Assembly: GCF_012524205.1 (NCBI RefSeq)
Contig: NZ_JABACI010000004.1
Location: 372,001-436,000, forward strand
Length of the DNA stretch: 64,000 nucleotides
Direction of reading: 5' to 3'
Source of the DNA: Microbacterium salsuginis
Lineage (GTDB): Bacteria > Actinomycetota > Actinomycetes > Actinomycetales > Microbacteriaceae
A program made the translations under genes and the position numbers. The notes beneath the pieces were generated by a model, which did not search any database, was not told the origin of the DNA, and saw nothing but the letters and a program-made list of their open reading frames with translations. Below, piece after piece: positions 32,994 to 40,994 of this stretch. Every line of letters begins with the position of its first letter. Within the stretch, counting starts at the first letter, position 1.

Positions 32994-34352
32994 ATGACGA
33001 CGCATCACCAGACGCCGGATGAGCTGTCCGAATTCGCGGAGCTCCTGCGGCACGAGGAGGAGTTCCCCGTCGGCCGTGAGCCGGTCGATCCGGAGCGCCG
33101 CCGGCGTCGGCGCCGGCGTGGCCTGCTCATCACGGCGATCGTGCTCGCGGTCATCCTGGCCGCATCCGGCGGGTACGTCGGCTGGGCACTGTCGGCACCG
33201 CTGAGCGCACCGGTGCTGTCGTCGCAGACGCCCGCGGCGCCGATTCCCTTCGCGGCCACCATCGCCGTCCCGATCGAAGGCATCTCGGCGGTCAGCGTGG
33301 CCGGGGCGGATGAGTATCTCGGCGCCGACGCGAGCGGGGTGTGGATGAGCAGCGGCACGGACGAGACCCGTGCGATCGCCAGCATCAGCAAGCTGATCAC
33401 CGCCTTGGTCGTGCTCGACGCCAGACCTCTCGCGCCGGGCGAGCCAGGCCCCACCATCACCTTCGACAAGGCAGACCACGACCTCTACGACGAGTACTAC
33501 GTGCTGGGCGCGACGATCGCCGCGATGCCCACCGGAAGCTCGATGTCGCAGTACGACGCCCTCGCGACGATGCTCGTCCCATCGGCCAGCAACTACGCCG
33601 AGGCCGTGGCGAGCTGGGCGTTCGGCTCGCAGGGCGCGTTCCTCAGCGCCGCGCGCGCGTGGCTCAACGCCCACGGCCTCACGTCCACCACGATCGTCGA
33701 GCCCACCGGCATCAGCGCCCGCAACACCAGCACGCTCGGCGACCTTCTCGCGCTCGGCAAGCTCGCGGCGGCGCACCCCGTCCTCGCGCAGATCCTCGGA
33801 TCGCCGTCCGTCTCGGTGCCGGGGCTCGGTGTCATGTCGAACACCAACACCCTCCTCGGCACCGAGGGTGTCACCGGACTGAAGACCGGCAACCTCGGCG
33901 AGGGCACCTACAGCCTGCTGTACACCTCATCGCTCGACGTGGGTCTGGCCGAACCGCTGAGCGTGACCGGCGTGGTGCTCGGCGGCTCGACGCGTCAGTC
34001 GGTCAACGTCAGCGTCGCGGCGCTGCTGAGCAGCATCCGTCAGGGATTCCGGACGGTGCCCCTCGCCGAGCCGGGGCAGGTCGTCGGAACCTACTCCACT
34101 CCGTGGGGGTCCAGTGCGCGTCTGGTCGTGAGCGATCACGCGTCGGTCTTCACGTGGTCCGACACTCCCATCACGGTCACCATGGACACCACGGCACCGG
34201 CCGCCTACGAAGACGGTCAGGTGGCCGGAACTCTCACCTGGTCCGCGGGACCGGATGCTGCGGCATCCGATCTCGAAATCGAGGGCAGCATCAAGCCGCC
34301 CACGGCATGGTGGCGACTGACACACCCCGCCGAGCTGGGAGCACCCGAATGA
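32994..34352 (+). CDS. D-alanyl-D-alanine carboxypeptidase (class C/type 5 PBP-like), membrane anchored
   Basis: 452 residues. An N-terminal cytosolic segment ends in eight Arg before one membrane helix (about 43-65), so this is a signal-anchor protein. The serine-peptidase domain has SISK (SxxK, catalytic Ser), SASN where the SxN motif is expected, and LKTGNLG (KTG). It trims D-Ala from stem pentapeptides. The SxN position reads Ser-Ala-Ser followed by Asn, a departure from the usual Ser-x-Asn. A 13-codon upstream frame ends in ATGA at the start, but no promoter supports it. The gene overlaps the next by 4 bp. Confidence 0.88.
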   Translation: MTTHHQTPDELSEFAELLRHEEEFPVGREPVDPERRRRRRRRGLLITAIVLAVILAASGGYVGWALSAPLSAPVLSSQTPAAPIPFAATIAVPIEGISAVSVAGADEYLGADASGVWMSSGTDETRAIASISKLITALVVLDARPLAPGEPGPTITFDKADHDLYDEYYVLGATIAAMPTGSSMSQYDALATMLVPSASNYAEAVASWAFGSQGAFLSAARAWLNAHGLTSTTIVEPTGISARNTSTLGDLLALGKLAAAHPVLAQILGSPSVSVPGLGVMSNTNTLLGTEGVTGLKTGNLGEGTYSLLYTSSLDVGLAEPLSVTGVVLGGSTRQSVNVSVAALLSSIRQGFRTVPLAEPGQVVGTYSTPWGSSARLVVSDHASVFTWSDTPITVTMDTTAPAAYEDGQVAGTLTWSAGPDAAASDLEIEGSIKPPTAWWRLTHPAELGAPE

Positions 34353-34672
34353 ACGCCCGCGACGCGACCACCCGCCGCATCGACCTCACCATGCACCGAC
34401 CGTGGTTCGCGCTGTACGGCGGAGTCAAGCCGACACTCGTGATCGGCGGGCGCGGTCAGCCCGTGCAATGGGGGCTCGGAACGTGGCAGGTCCCGGCCGA
34501 CGAGACGGTCGTGCTCGGCGTCTTCCTGTTCAACCGCATGTGGCGCTTCGGGCAGGCCGAGTTCGCGCTCGAGCCCGACCACGCGCCGGCGCTGGTGTAC
34601 CGGGCGCCGGCATTGCCGTTCCTGCGCGGGCGGATCCGCCTGCTCGAATCCGCGCGGCACCGGGGCGACTGA
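34349..34672 (+). CDS. Hypothetical 107-residue protein coupled to the carboxypeptidase
   Basis: Starts in an ATGA overlap with the carboxypeptidase gene. Contains a beta-rich region (FALYGGVKPTLVIGGRGQPVQWGLGTWQVPADETVVLGVFLFNRMW) and a basic C-terminus. No signal peptide or membrane helix. I do not recognise it; the overlap suggests a role linked to the wall enzyme or coupled translation. Confidence 0.7.
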   Translation: MNARDATTRRIDLTMHRPWFALYGGVKPTLVIGGRGQPVQWGLGTWQVPADETVVLGVFLFNRMWRFGQAEFALEPDHAPALVYRAPALPFLRGRIRLLESARHRGD

Positions 34673-34737
34673 ATCGGACCGGGATTGTCGGGTGCGCGAT
34701 CAGGCCGACGACGAGGCTTGACGAGAAAGGGGACACC

Positions 34738-35604
34738 GTGATCGCAGCTCTCAACCGACTCGTCGAGATCATCGAGCGCCAGCTCACCGATGAGATCGAC
34801 TTCGCCGGCATCGCGAGCGGTCTCGGCACCACGGAGTACCACCTGCGCCGGATGTTCTCGTCGCTGGCAGGCATGCCGCTCTCGGAGTACGTGCGGCGAC
34901 GCCGCATGGCTGTCGCGGCGGCCGATGTGCTCGGCGAGGAAGATCTGCTGACCATCGCCGTCCGATACGGCTACGGCTCGAACGAGGCGTTCAACCGCGC
35001 GTTCCGGACCGTGCACGGCGTCAGTCCCGGCGACGTGCGCCGACACGGCGGTCCCCTTCGCACACAACCGCAACTCAGGTTCCGCCTGACCGTCGAAGGG
35101 AACACCACCATGGACACTCGAATCGCCGACCGACCCGCGTTCGCGCTGGTCGGGCACGCCACCCGCGTGCCGCTCATCCACCAAGGAGTAAATCCACATA
35201 TTCAGGAGCACATCGCGGGGCTGCCGGCATCCGCTCACGCTCGTCTCAAAGAGCTGAGCAGCACCGAGCCCGCCGGCCTGCTCCAGGTGAGCGCCGACGT
35301 CGACCCGGACTACACCGAGGGCAGCGAGCTGACCTACCTGCACGGCGTCGCCGTCGCCGAGGGCACGGACGTGCCCGACGACCTCGACAGGATCGACGTC
35401 CCGGCCGGGGCGTGGGCGGTCTTCCGCACCGAGGGCCCGTACCCCGAGGCGCTGCAGTCGACGTGGGCGGCCACCGCGGCGGACTGGTTCCCGTCCAACC
35501 CGTGGCGGCTGCGCCCTGGTCCGTCGATCGTCGCGGTCCTCGACCGCGCCGACGACTTCAGCACGGCGACCACCGAGCTGTGGCTGCCGGTGGAGCGGGC
35601 GTAA
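34738..35604 (+). CDS. AraC-type regulator with GyrI-like effector domain
   Basis: 288 residues in Rob-like order: two AraC helix-turn-helix motifs first (about 1-105, with GIASGLGTTEYHLRRMFSSLAGMPLSEYVRRRR and LTIAVRYGYGSNEAFNRAFRTVHGVSPGDVRR) and a GyrI/SbmC-like ligand domain last (about 125-288, VPAGAWAVFRTEGPYPEALQSTW). Such regulators usually control efflux or stress genes. GTG start with AAAGGGGA six bases upstream. Confidence 0.92.
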   Translation: MIAALNRLVEIIERQLTDEIDFAGIASGLGTTEYHLRRMFSSLAGMPLSEYVRRRRMAVAAADVLGEEDLLTIAVRYGYGSNEAFNRAFRTVHGVSPGDVRRHGGPLRTQPQLRFRLTVEGNTTMDTRIADRPAFALVGHATRVPLIHQGVNPHIQEHIAGLPASAHARLKELSSTEPAGLLQVSADVDPDYTEGSELTYLHGVAVAEGTDVPDDLDRIDVPAGAWAVFRTEGPYPEALQSTWAATAADWFPSNPWRLRPGPSIVAVLDRADDFSTATTELWLPVERA

Positions 35605-35668
35605 TACAGGCGGGTGCTTGCAGCCGCGGATGCCTGCGGGTGTCAGGGGTGGCCCATACCCTCGAGGT

Positions 35669-36058
35669 GTGGCCACCCTTGACGACCTGCGGCGCGCCGC
35701 GTCGGGTCTGCCCGGCGCCGAGGAACGGGCGACGACCGGAGGCGCCGCCTGGTTCGTGCGGGGCAAGCTCTTCGCGTGGGAATGCCACCCGTGGCCCAGC
35801 ATCCCCGAAGACATGCGCGAGATCATCGCGCGTGAGCTCGTCGTCGGTGTCAAGGTCGCCGACAGTGTGGACGCGCTCGCGCTCCGCGAGATGGCGCCGG
35901 ACGTCTTTCTTCGTGCCACGACGCGCTGGGGCGAGCCGAAGGTCGCCTTCCGCATGGCCGGCATCGAGGACGACCATCTTGCCGAGCTGGTGACCGAGGC
36001 ATGGCGCGTGCAAGCGCCGAAGTACCTGCGGCGCGAATGGGATGGGCGGGAGGGCTGA
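35669..36058 (+). CDS. MmcQ/YjbR-family DNA-binding-fold protein
   Basis: 129 residues with a YjbR fold: LDDLRRAASGLPGAEE at the start, GKLFAW, and EDDHLAELVTEAWRVQAPKYLRREW at the end. Biochemical role in this family is not established. The GTG at 35669 is chosen because TACCCT ends 6 bases upstream, a leaderless arrangement; the longer frame would start within the promoter. Confidence 0.85.
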   Translation: MATLDDLRRAASGLPGAEERATTGGAAWFVRGKLFAWECHPWPSIPEDMREIIARELVVGVKVADSVDALALREMAPDVFLRATTRWGEPKVAFRMAGIEDDHLAELVTEAWRVQAPKYLRREWDGREG

Positions 36059-36079
36059 GGCTCTCTCGTGGGCGGGCGC

Positions 36080-36352
36080 TCAGGCGCTGCGTGCCGCCCG
36101 CGACGCCGCGCCGGCCCACTCGGCCGCGAGTTCGTCGAGCGACAGCCCGAGTGCGTCGCCGAGTGCGGCGACCACTCCGAACGCCGGACTCGGCAGCCGG
36201 CCGGTCTCGATCTTGCGCAGAGTCTCGGGCGAGATTCCGGCCTGAGCGGCCACGTCGGTCAGCGACCGGGAGCCACGCGCGAGCCGCAGCGCCTCGCCCA
36301 GCCGGCGCCCCGCGGCGAGCTGCTCCGGGGTGAGGGGTGCGCGAACCATCAT
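36080..36352 (-). CDS. XRE-family (Cro/CI) helix-turn-helix regulator
   Basis: 90 residues: LTPEQLAAGRRLGEALRLARGSRSLTDVAAQAGISPETLRKIETGRLPSPAFGVVAALGDALGLSLDELAAEW is a complete XRE domain and little else. ATG at 36352 with AGGGA 8 bases upstream. Divergent from methionine aminopeptidase across a palindrome that contains its own perfect TATAAT box, so it most likely represses itself and the aminopeptidase. Confidence 0.92.
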   Translation of the reverse strand: MMVRAPLTPEQLAAGRRLGEALRLARGSRSLTDVAAQAGISPETLRKIETGRLPSPAFGVVAALGDALGLSLDELAAEWAGAASRAARSA

Positions 36353-36372
36353 GTCGGTGTTCCCTTCACGCT

Positions 36373-36400
36373 CATGACCGGTATTATTATACCGGTCATG
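36373..36400. promoter_or_regulatory. Palindromic operator with overlapping divergent promoters
   Basis: Twelve-base perfect arms, CATGACCGGTAT (36373-36384) and ATACCGGTCATG (36389-36400), with a 4-base centre. The minus strand carries TATAAT (36391-36386) for the XRE gene; the plus strand carries TATTAT (36385-36390), which ends 7 bases before the aminopeptidase ATG. That ATG is the last three bases of the palindrome. One bound dimer would cover both promoters. Confidence 0.85.
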
Positions 36401-37159
36401 ATCTTCATCCATACTCCCGCCGAGATCGAGCAGATGCGCCCAGCGGGTGCCTTCGTGCGAGACACTCTAGCCACCTTGTCGAAGATGGTGGCCGTCGGCG
36501 TCAACCTTCTCGAGATCGAGGATGCCGCGCGCGCGGCGATCGCGGAGCGCGGCGCTGTCTCGTGCTACTGGAACTACGCGCCCTCCTTCGGCAATGGGCC
36601 GTTCCGTAACGTCATCTGCCTGTCGGTCAACGACGCCGCGCAGCACGGTCTGCCTCACGACTACCGGCTTCGCGACGGTGACGTGCTGAGCCTCGACCTG
36701 GCTGCCTCGGTGGACGGATGGGTTGCGGATGCCGCGGTCACGGTGATCGCCGGACGTGCCGACCCGGACGACGAGAGGCTGATCCGTTCGACTCAAGAGG
36801 CGCTCGCCGCGGGCATCGCGGCGGCCCAGCCGGGTAATCGCGTGGGCGATATCTCAGCGGCGATCGGCGCGGTGGCGGCGGAGTACGGCTATCCCGTCAA
36901 CCACGAGTTCGGCGGCCACGGCGTCGGCCGCAGCATGCACGAGGACCTCTTCATCTGCAACGACGGCCGCCCCGGTCGTGGCTACCGCCTCCGGCCCGGG
37001 CTCGTCTTCGCCCTCGAGCCGTGGTGGGCCAAGACGACGGCGAGGATCCGGATGGATGCCGACGGCTGGACCGTGCGCTCGGCCGATGGCAGTCGCGCCG
37101 CACACACCGAGCACACGATCGCGCTGACCGCGGAGGGTCCGGTGGTGCTGACCGGGTAG
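36398..37159 (+). CDS. map: Methionine aminopeptidase, type I
   Basis: 253 residues; removes N-terminal Met from nascent proteins. All five metal ligands are present by comparison with E. coli MetAP: Asp in SLDLAAS, Asp in VADAAV, His in GGHGVGR, Glu in FALEPWW and Glu in HTEHTIALT; the substrate His is in AQHGLPHD. No N-terminal zinc extension. Leaderless: the ATG lies 7 bases from TATTAT and inside the operator palindrome. Because housekeeping map genes normally sit elsewhere (near secY/adk), this is probably an extra, regulated copy; that is an inference. Confidence 0.93.
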   Translation: MIFIHTPAEIEQMRPAGAFVRDTLATLSKMVAVGVNLLEIEDAARAAIAERGAVSCYWNYAPSFGNGPFRNVICLSVNDAAQHGLPHDYRLRDGDVLSLDLAASVDGWVADAAVTVIAGRADPDDERLIRSTQEALAAGIAAAQPGNRVGDISAAIGAVAAEYGYPVNHEFGGHGVGRSMHEDLFICNDGRPGRGYRLRPGLVFALEPWWAKTTARIRMDADGWTVRSADGSRAAHTEHTIALTAEGPVVLTG

Positions 37160-37199
37160 GTGGTGGGGAGAACCCGGTCGGTCATTCCCATCTTCTGCG

Positions 37200-37631
37200 T
37201 CACTGCCCGCCCGATATGCGCGCGGGAAGGTCGTTCTGCCGCACAGGCCGTGGCCCGGGAGCGACCCATGGCTGACGCCAGTCGGGCGCAGGAAATGCCT
37301 CGGCGAAGTAGAGCGTCTCGCGGTCGACCCGTTCGCCTCTGAAGTGAATGATCTTGACGAAATGGATCGGGTCATTTCCGTCGTAGCTCAGCAGGCCCTC
37401 CGCGATCCACAGATCACCGCATCCCCGAATCTCCTGCGGCTGAAATTCCAACTTCGCCGGGTACAGCTCTCGCCACGCCTGCTGGTCGACCCTGCTGTTG
37501 AACCATTCGCCGGACTGTGGGAACTCCACGACCACGTCGTCGTGGTAGAGCTCGGATGCTCTTGCTTCGTTGGGGCCACCCGTGAACGTCCATTGCTGGA
37601 GCAGCAACTCGCGCACCCTTTCGTAGTCCAT
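37200..37631 (-). CDS. SnoaL-like (NTF2-fold) protein
   Basis: 143 residues. Reads MDYERVRELLLQQWTFTGG..., with ASELYHDDVVVEFPQSGEWFNSR and FVKIIHFRGERVDRETLYFAE, the pattern of SnoaL-like polyketide cyclase/epoxide-hydrolase-type proteins. Function unknown; such folds also appear as substrate-binding proteins. ATG with GGGGAGG 6 bases upstream. Confidence 0.85.
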   Translation of the reverse strand: MDYERVRELLLQQWTFTGGPNEARASELYHDDVVVEFPQSGEWFNSRVDQQAWRELYPAKLEFQPQEIRGCGDLWIAEGLLSYDGNDPIHFVKIIHFRGERVDRETLYFAEAFPAPDWRQPWVAPGPRPVRQNDLPARISGGQ

Positions 37632-37815
37632 GTCGCGCCTCCCCTGCCTGTCCGTCACCGCGCGGATCGTGCTGATCGCGTGGTGATCGGTCGGGTTCGT
37701 ACACTTCGCGCCATGAACGGCGCGAGCGCCCGGCCACTGACGCGAGTCTTTCACTGCGGTCACCGCGCCACAATCAGTTGTCCACGAGGGCCCGTGAATG
37801 CCGTCGCCGAGGACG

Positions 37816-38004
37816 CTACTGGTTCGCGCTTTGCCAGCCCGAGTCGAGCTGGACGAATTCGGACGCGTAGCACCGACCCTCAACGCCCGAGTCGACCGAT
37901 GCTCCGCTGTTGACGTAGCGGATGACTTCTTGGGTGGTGTCGATGACGTCAACTGGGTAGCCCCCATCGGTCATGCACTTCGCGTACCGCTCGAATCCCG
38001 CCAT
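37816..38004 (-). pseudogene. Possible 3' remnant of a secreted/lipoprotein gene
   Basis: A 62-residue frame (YAKCMTDGGYPVDVID..., ...RCYASEFVQLDSGWQ) resembles the C-terminal half of small actinobacterial lipoproteins with paired Cys. An in-frame stop lies three codons before the ATG and no signal peptide or ribosome site is present, so the 5' half seems lost. It could also be a true small protein. Confidence 0.35.
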
Positions 38005-38174
38005 CGATCTTTATCACCTCAACCCCGGCGCCAAGGCACCTGAAGGCGACGAAGCCAGTCTCCCAGCCGGCGCCTCGTTGAACCCGGCATGGAGTCACCC
38101 TACGTGCACGCACCGCGCAAATCGACGATCGGGCAGGGGTGGACAGTCGCGCTCGCGCCGGTGATGCTGAATGC

Positions 38175-38345
38175 ATGACAGACCATCGCTCGGGTACGAC
38201 TCGATGGCTGGGGGTCATCGGTCGCGTTCTGCTCAGGGTGATCACGGTCTTCTTCGCCGTCTTGAAGCCTGCGGAGCAGATGAACGCTCAGACGACAACG
38301 CCGCCCGAGGCTCCCCGGCAGCGACCGCGTCAGTATCGCCCGTAG
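38175..38345 (+). CDS. Possible small membrane protein
   Basis: 56 residues from the ATG at 38175: a short polar start, one hydrophobic helix (WLGVIGRVLLRVITVFFAVL) and a Pro/Gln/Arg-rich tail. No clear ribosome site; the hydrophobic run is the only support. Confidence 0.3.
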   Translation: MTDHRSGTTRWLGVIGRVLLRVITVFFAVLKPAEQMNAQTTTPPEAPRQRPRQYRP

Positions 38346-38451
38346 CAGGATCCGCAGGCGCACTCCGGCGGGCGGTCTAAGACCCGCCATCGCGCATTGA
38401 GAACGGCCCCGACATCCAGTCCCACCTGCCACGAGCGGGCGAGACTGTCGG

Positions 38452-39420
38452 TCACGCGAGCGATCTCGGCAACCCGAGCCGCGCCGCGACCGAGGTGTCG
38501 AAGTGGGTGATCTCGCAGACCTTTCCGCCTGCGAATCCGACCACGAGCACGCCGACGAGGTGCAGGCCCTCCGCGACGGGGTCCCGCACGTACTCGCCCC
38601 ATGCCGGCTGACGGTTCGCATCGGTCGGCACCATCCGTTCGATGGCGTGTCGACGCGGCGTGACGGCGCTGAGGACCGATCCGGCCGCCTCGATACCGTG
38701 GTATTCGAACGGGAGCGGCGGCATCCGCACCCAGACGTCGTCGGTCATCAGGGCGACGAGATCGTCGACGCTGCCTGATGTGAAGGCGGTCACGAACCTC
38801 TCGAGCAGCTCCGGGTCCGGATCGATCGGGTCGGTCGGAGTAGGCGCGTCCGCGAGTGCGGCGCGTGCCCGCTTGAGCGAGCCGTTCAGCGAATCGACGG
38901 TGACGCCGAGCAGATCGGCCGCTTCCGCCGCGCGATACCCGAGTACGTCCCGCATCAGCAGGGCAGCCCGTTGCGGCGGGGGCAGGAGCTGCAACGCGCG
39001 CGTGAACGCCAGCGAGATGGCCTCCCGCGATTCGTACCGGGCCTCGGGACCGGGAGCGTCGTCAGGGATGTCGTCGAGCAGCGCGCCCGGATACGGCTGC
39101 AGCCACACGACCTCGCCGCGAGCCGTCGGCGGTGTAGGAGCGTCCGCCGGCTGCGCTACGCGTCGGCCGGCGCGCAGCAGGTTCAGGCATCGGTTCGTCG
39201 CGATGCGGTACAGCCAAGTGCGCAGCGACGCGCGGCCCTCGAAGCCGGCCAATCCGAGCCAGGCGCTGAGCAGCGTCTCCTGCACCGCGTCTTCGGCATC
39301 CTCGACCGAGCCGAGCATCCGGTAGCAATGCACCTGCAACTCGCCGCGGTGCGGTTCCGTGAGGGCGTCGAACGCTGCGCGGTCGCCCGCCCGCGCGGCC
39401 CTGAGCAATCGCTCCGTCAT
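38452..39420 (-). CDS. ECF sigma factor with SnoaL-like C-terminal domain
   Basis: 322 residues. Sigma region 2 (AAFDALTEPHRGELQVHCYRMLGSVEDAEDAVQETLLSAWLG...TWLYRIATNRCLNLLR) and region 4 (LQLLPPPQRAALLMRDVLGYRAAEAADLLGVTVDSLNGSLKRARA), then an NTF2-fold tail with WVRMPPLPFEYHG, as in the SigJ/SigG-type extended ECF group where the tail regulates activity. No anti-sigma gene is adjacent. ATG at 39420 with GAGGGCGGG upstream. Divergent from the SDR gene, a likely target. Confidence 0.93.
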   Translation of the reverse strand: MTERLLRAARAGDRAAFDALTEPHRGELQVHCYRMLGSVEDAEDAVQETLLSAWLGLAGFEGRASLRTWLYRIATNRCLNLLRAGRRVAQPADAPTPPTARGEVVWLQPYPGALLDDIPDDAPGPEARYESREAISLAFTRALQLLPPPQRAALLMRDVLGYRAAEAADLLGVTVDSLNGSLKRARAALADAPTPTDPIDPDPELLERFVTAFTSGSVDDLVALMTDDVWVRMPPLPFEYHGIEAAGSVLSAVTPRRHAIERMVPTDANRQPAWGEYVRDPVAEGLHLVGVLVVGFAGGKVCEITHFDTSVAARLGLPRSLA

Positions 39421-39488
39421 CCCGCCCTCACCTTCCCGATCCACAGGGGTCCGCTTTGGTCTCATTCTTATCGACACCGCGAAGGTGC

Positions 39489-39533
39489 CGAATTGGCCGC
39501 ACGGGACACGTTCGCCGGGTCGCGACCAATTCG
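39489..39533. promoter_or_regulatory. Inverted repeat in the sigma/SDR intergenic region
   Basis: CGAATTGG (39489-39496) and CCAATTCG (39526-39533) are perfect 8-bp arms 29 bp apart, centred between divergent promoters. A candidate binding site for a dimeric regulator or a looped operator. Confidence 0.45.
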
Positions 39534-39584
39534 TGACGCCGTATGCGTCTACACCTTCGAATCCATCAGCGAAGGAGACTCACC

Positions 39585-40331
39585 ATGGCAACCGAGAACG
39601 TTCTTGAAGGGCGCACGGTCCTCATCACAGGTGCACGCCGCGGGCTTGGCCGTGCGCTCGTGGAAGAGGCGCTGCATCGTGGAGCATCGCGCGTGTACGC
39701 CGCCACGCGCACCCCGTTCGATCATCCCGACGCGCGCGTGATACGGCTGATCCTGGATGTCGCCGACCGCTCCTCGATCGAACGGTCGGGCGCGCAGGTG
39801 CCGGAACTGGACATCCTCATCAACAACGCCGCGGTCGGCCGGTACGACGATCTCACCGATCTCGGCGTGCTCGAGGACCACTTGCAGGCGAACGTGCTCG
39901 GCCCGCTCACACTGACGAACGCGCTCCTGCAGGCGCTCTCCGCCCGCCGTGGAGCAGTCGTGAACCTCGGATCCCTCTCGGCGTTCGCGAACCTGCCGGT
40001 CATGCCCTCGTACTCGATCTCGAAGGCGGCGCTGCTTTCTCTGTCGCAGGCACAGCGCGCACTGCTGGCGCAGCGCGGCATCCGGGTGCATGCCGTGCTC
40101 GCCGGCCCGATGGACACCGACATGACGCGCGAGCTCGCGATCCCGAAGACCGCGCCGTCGCTCGTGGCGACCGCCGTCTTCGACGGGGTTCAGCGTGGCG
40201 ACGAGGAGATCTTCCCCGACCCGGTCTCGGTGCAGTTCGAGGCATCCTGGAACAGCGGACCGCTCAAAGCATTCGAGCGTGCCAACGCCACCCTCCTCCC
40301 GGCTGCGGACTACGCCACACCGAGGGGCTGA
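39585..40331 (+). CDS. Short-chain dehydrogenase/reductase
   Basis: 248 residues. Cofactor motif VLITGARRGLGRA (TGxxxGxG), LDILINNAAVG, catalytic Ser in NLGSLSAF and Tyr-x3-Lys in PSYSISKAA. NADP(H) preference is suggested by the Arg after TGA. Substrate unknown. ATG with GAAGGAG upstream; a longer in-frame start exists but has no ribosome site. Confidence 0.94.
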   Translation: MATENVLEGRTVLITGARRGLGRALVEEALHRGASRVYAATRTPFDHPDARVIRLILDVADRSSIERSGAQVPELDILINNAAVGRYDDLTDLGVLEDHLQANVLGPLTLTNALLQALSARRGAVVNLGSLSAFANLPVMPSYSISKAALLSLSQAQRALLAQRGIRVHAVLAGPMDTDMTRELAIPKTAPSLVATAVFDGVQRGDEEIFPDPVSVQFEASWNSGPLKAFERANATLLPAADYATPRG

Positions 40332-40415
40332 CGCCGCTGCTTCGAGCGAGCGGGGATGGGCTCTGAAGGTCGTCAGCGCGCGTAGCCCGACGCGCTCGCA
40401 GTAACCGTCGCGAGA

Positions 40416-40937
40416 TCAGCGCCGACGCTTCCAGCGCCGCCCGCGAGACTTCCCTCGTTCGATGTCGTCCAGCCGCTGGCGCTCGCGTGCCTCCGCGGCG
40501 CGCCTAGCCCGCCGTTCAGCCCATGACCGCGCTGTCTGATCGACGTCTCGGGGCATCGTCACAAGCGGCGGGCCTGCGGTGAGTTCGTAGCGAGCGCGGA
40601 CAACCCGAACGTTGAACTCCTCGATCTCGCGGCGCACATCCCTCTCGCTCGACAGCCGGTCCAATCGTGCGTCCAGCGTCGCGTCCTCATTCCGCAGCTG
40701 GATAGAGGGTGGCAGCATCGTGAAGCCCTCCCGCTTCATGAGCCTCTTCAGCCACCAGTCCGGGTCGTGGCTGTCCGACAGGTCGAGCGGCTTCCCGCTG
40801 CCGGGTAGATCGTCGAAATCGCCGCGGTCGATCGCGCGACGAATCTGGAGGTCGGCGAGCAATGCGATCGCGACCTCGGCGTCGATAGAAACGGCGTACG
40901 GATTGAAGAATGCGGCGGGGCGGTCATGATCCGTCAT
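40416..40937 (-). CDS. DUF1992 (DnaJ homologue subfamily C member 28-type) protein
   Basis: 173 residues with the DUF1992 core: IRRAIDRGDFDDLPGSGKPLDL and DPDWWLKRLMKREGF, followed by a helical, Arg-rich tail ending RGRRWKRRR. Function in bacteria unknown. GGGAGG five bases before the ATG. Divergent from a TetR gene with 57 bp between the starts. Confidence 0.9.
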   Translation of the reverse strand: MTDHDRPAAFFNPYAVSIDAEVAIALLADLQIRRAIDRGDFDDLPGSGKPLDLSDSHDPDWWLKRLMKREGFTMLPPSIQLRNEDATLDARLDRLSSERDVRREIEEFNVRVVRARYELTAGPPLVTMPRDVDQTARSWAERRARRAAEARERQRLDDIERGKSRGRRWKRRR

Positions 40938-40994
40938 CGTGCCTCCCGGTTTACAAGTCAGCTGTATTATCTCACCGTATCCGGAGGTGGACAG

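Noticed and set aside
32956..32997. 13-codon frame ending in ATGA at the carboxypeptidase start
   Set aside because: No -10 box lies at the leaderless distance; a TGA next to an ATG is common by chance.
36080..37159. Toxin-antitoxin interpretation of XRE plus MetAP
   Set aside because: The genes are divergent, not in one operon, and MetAP is a normal processing enzyme with an intact active site; nothing points to a toxin.
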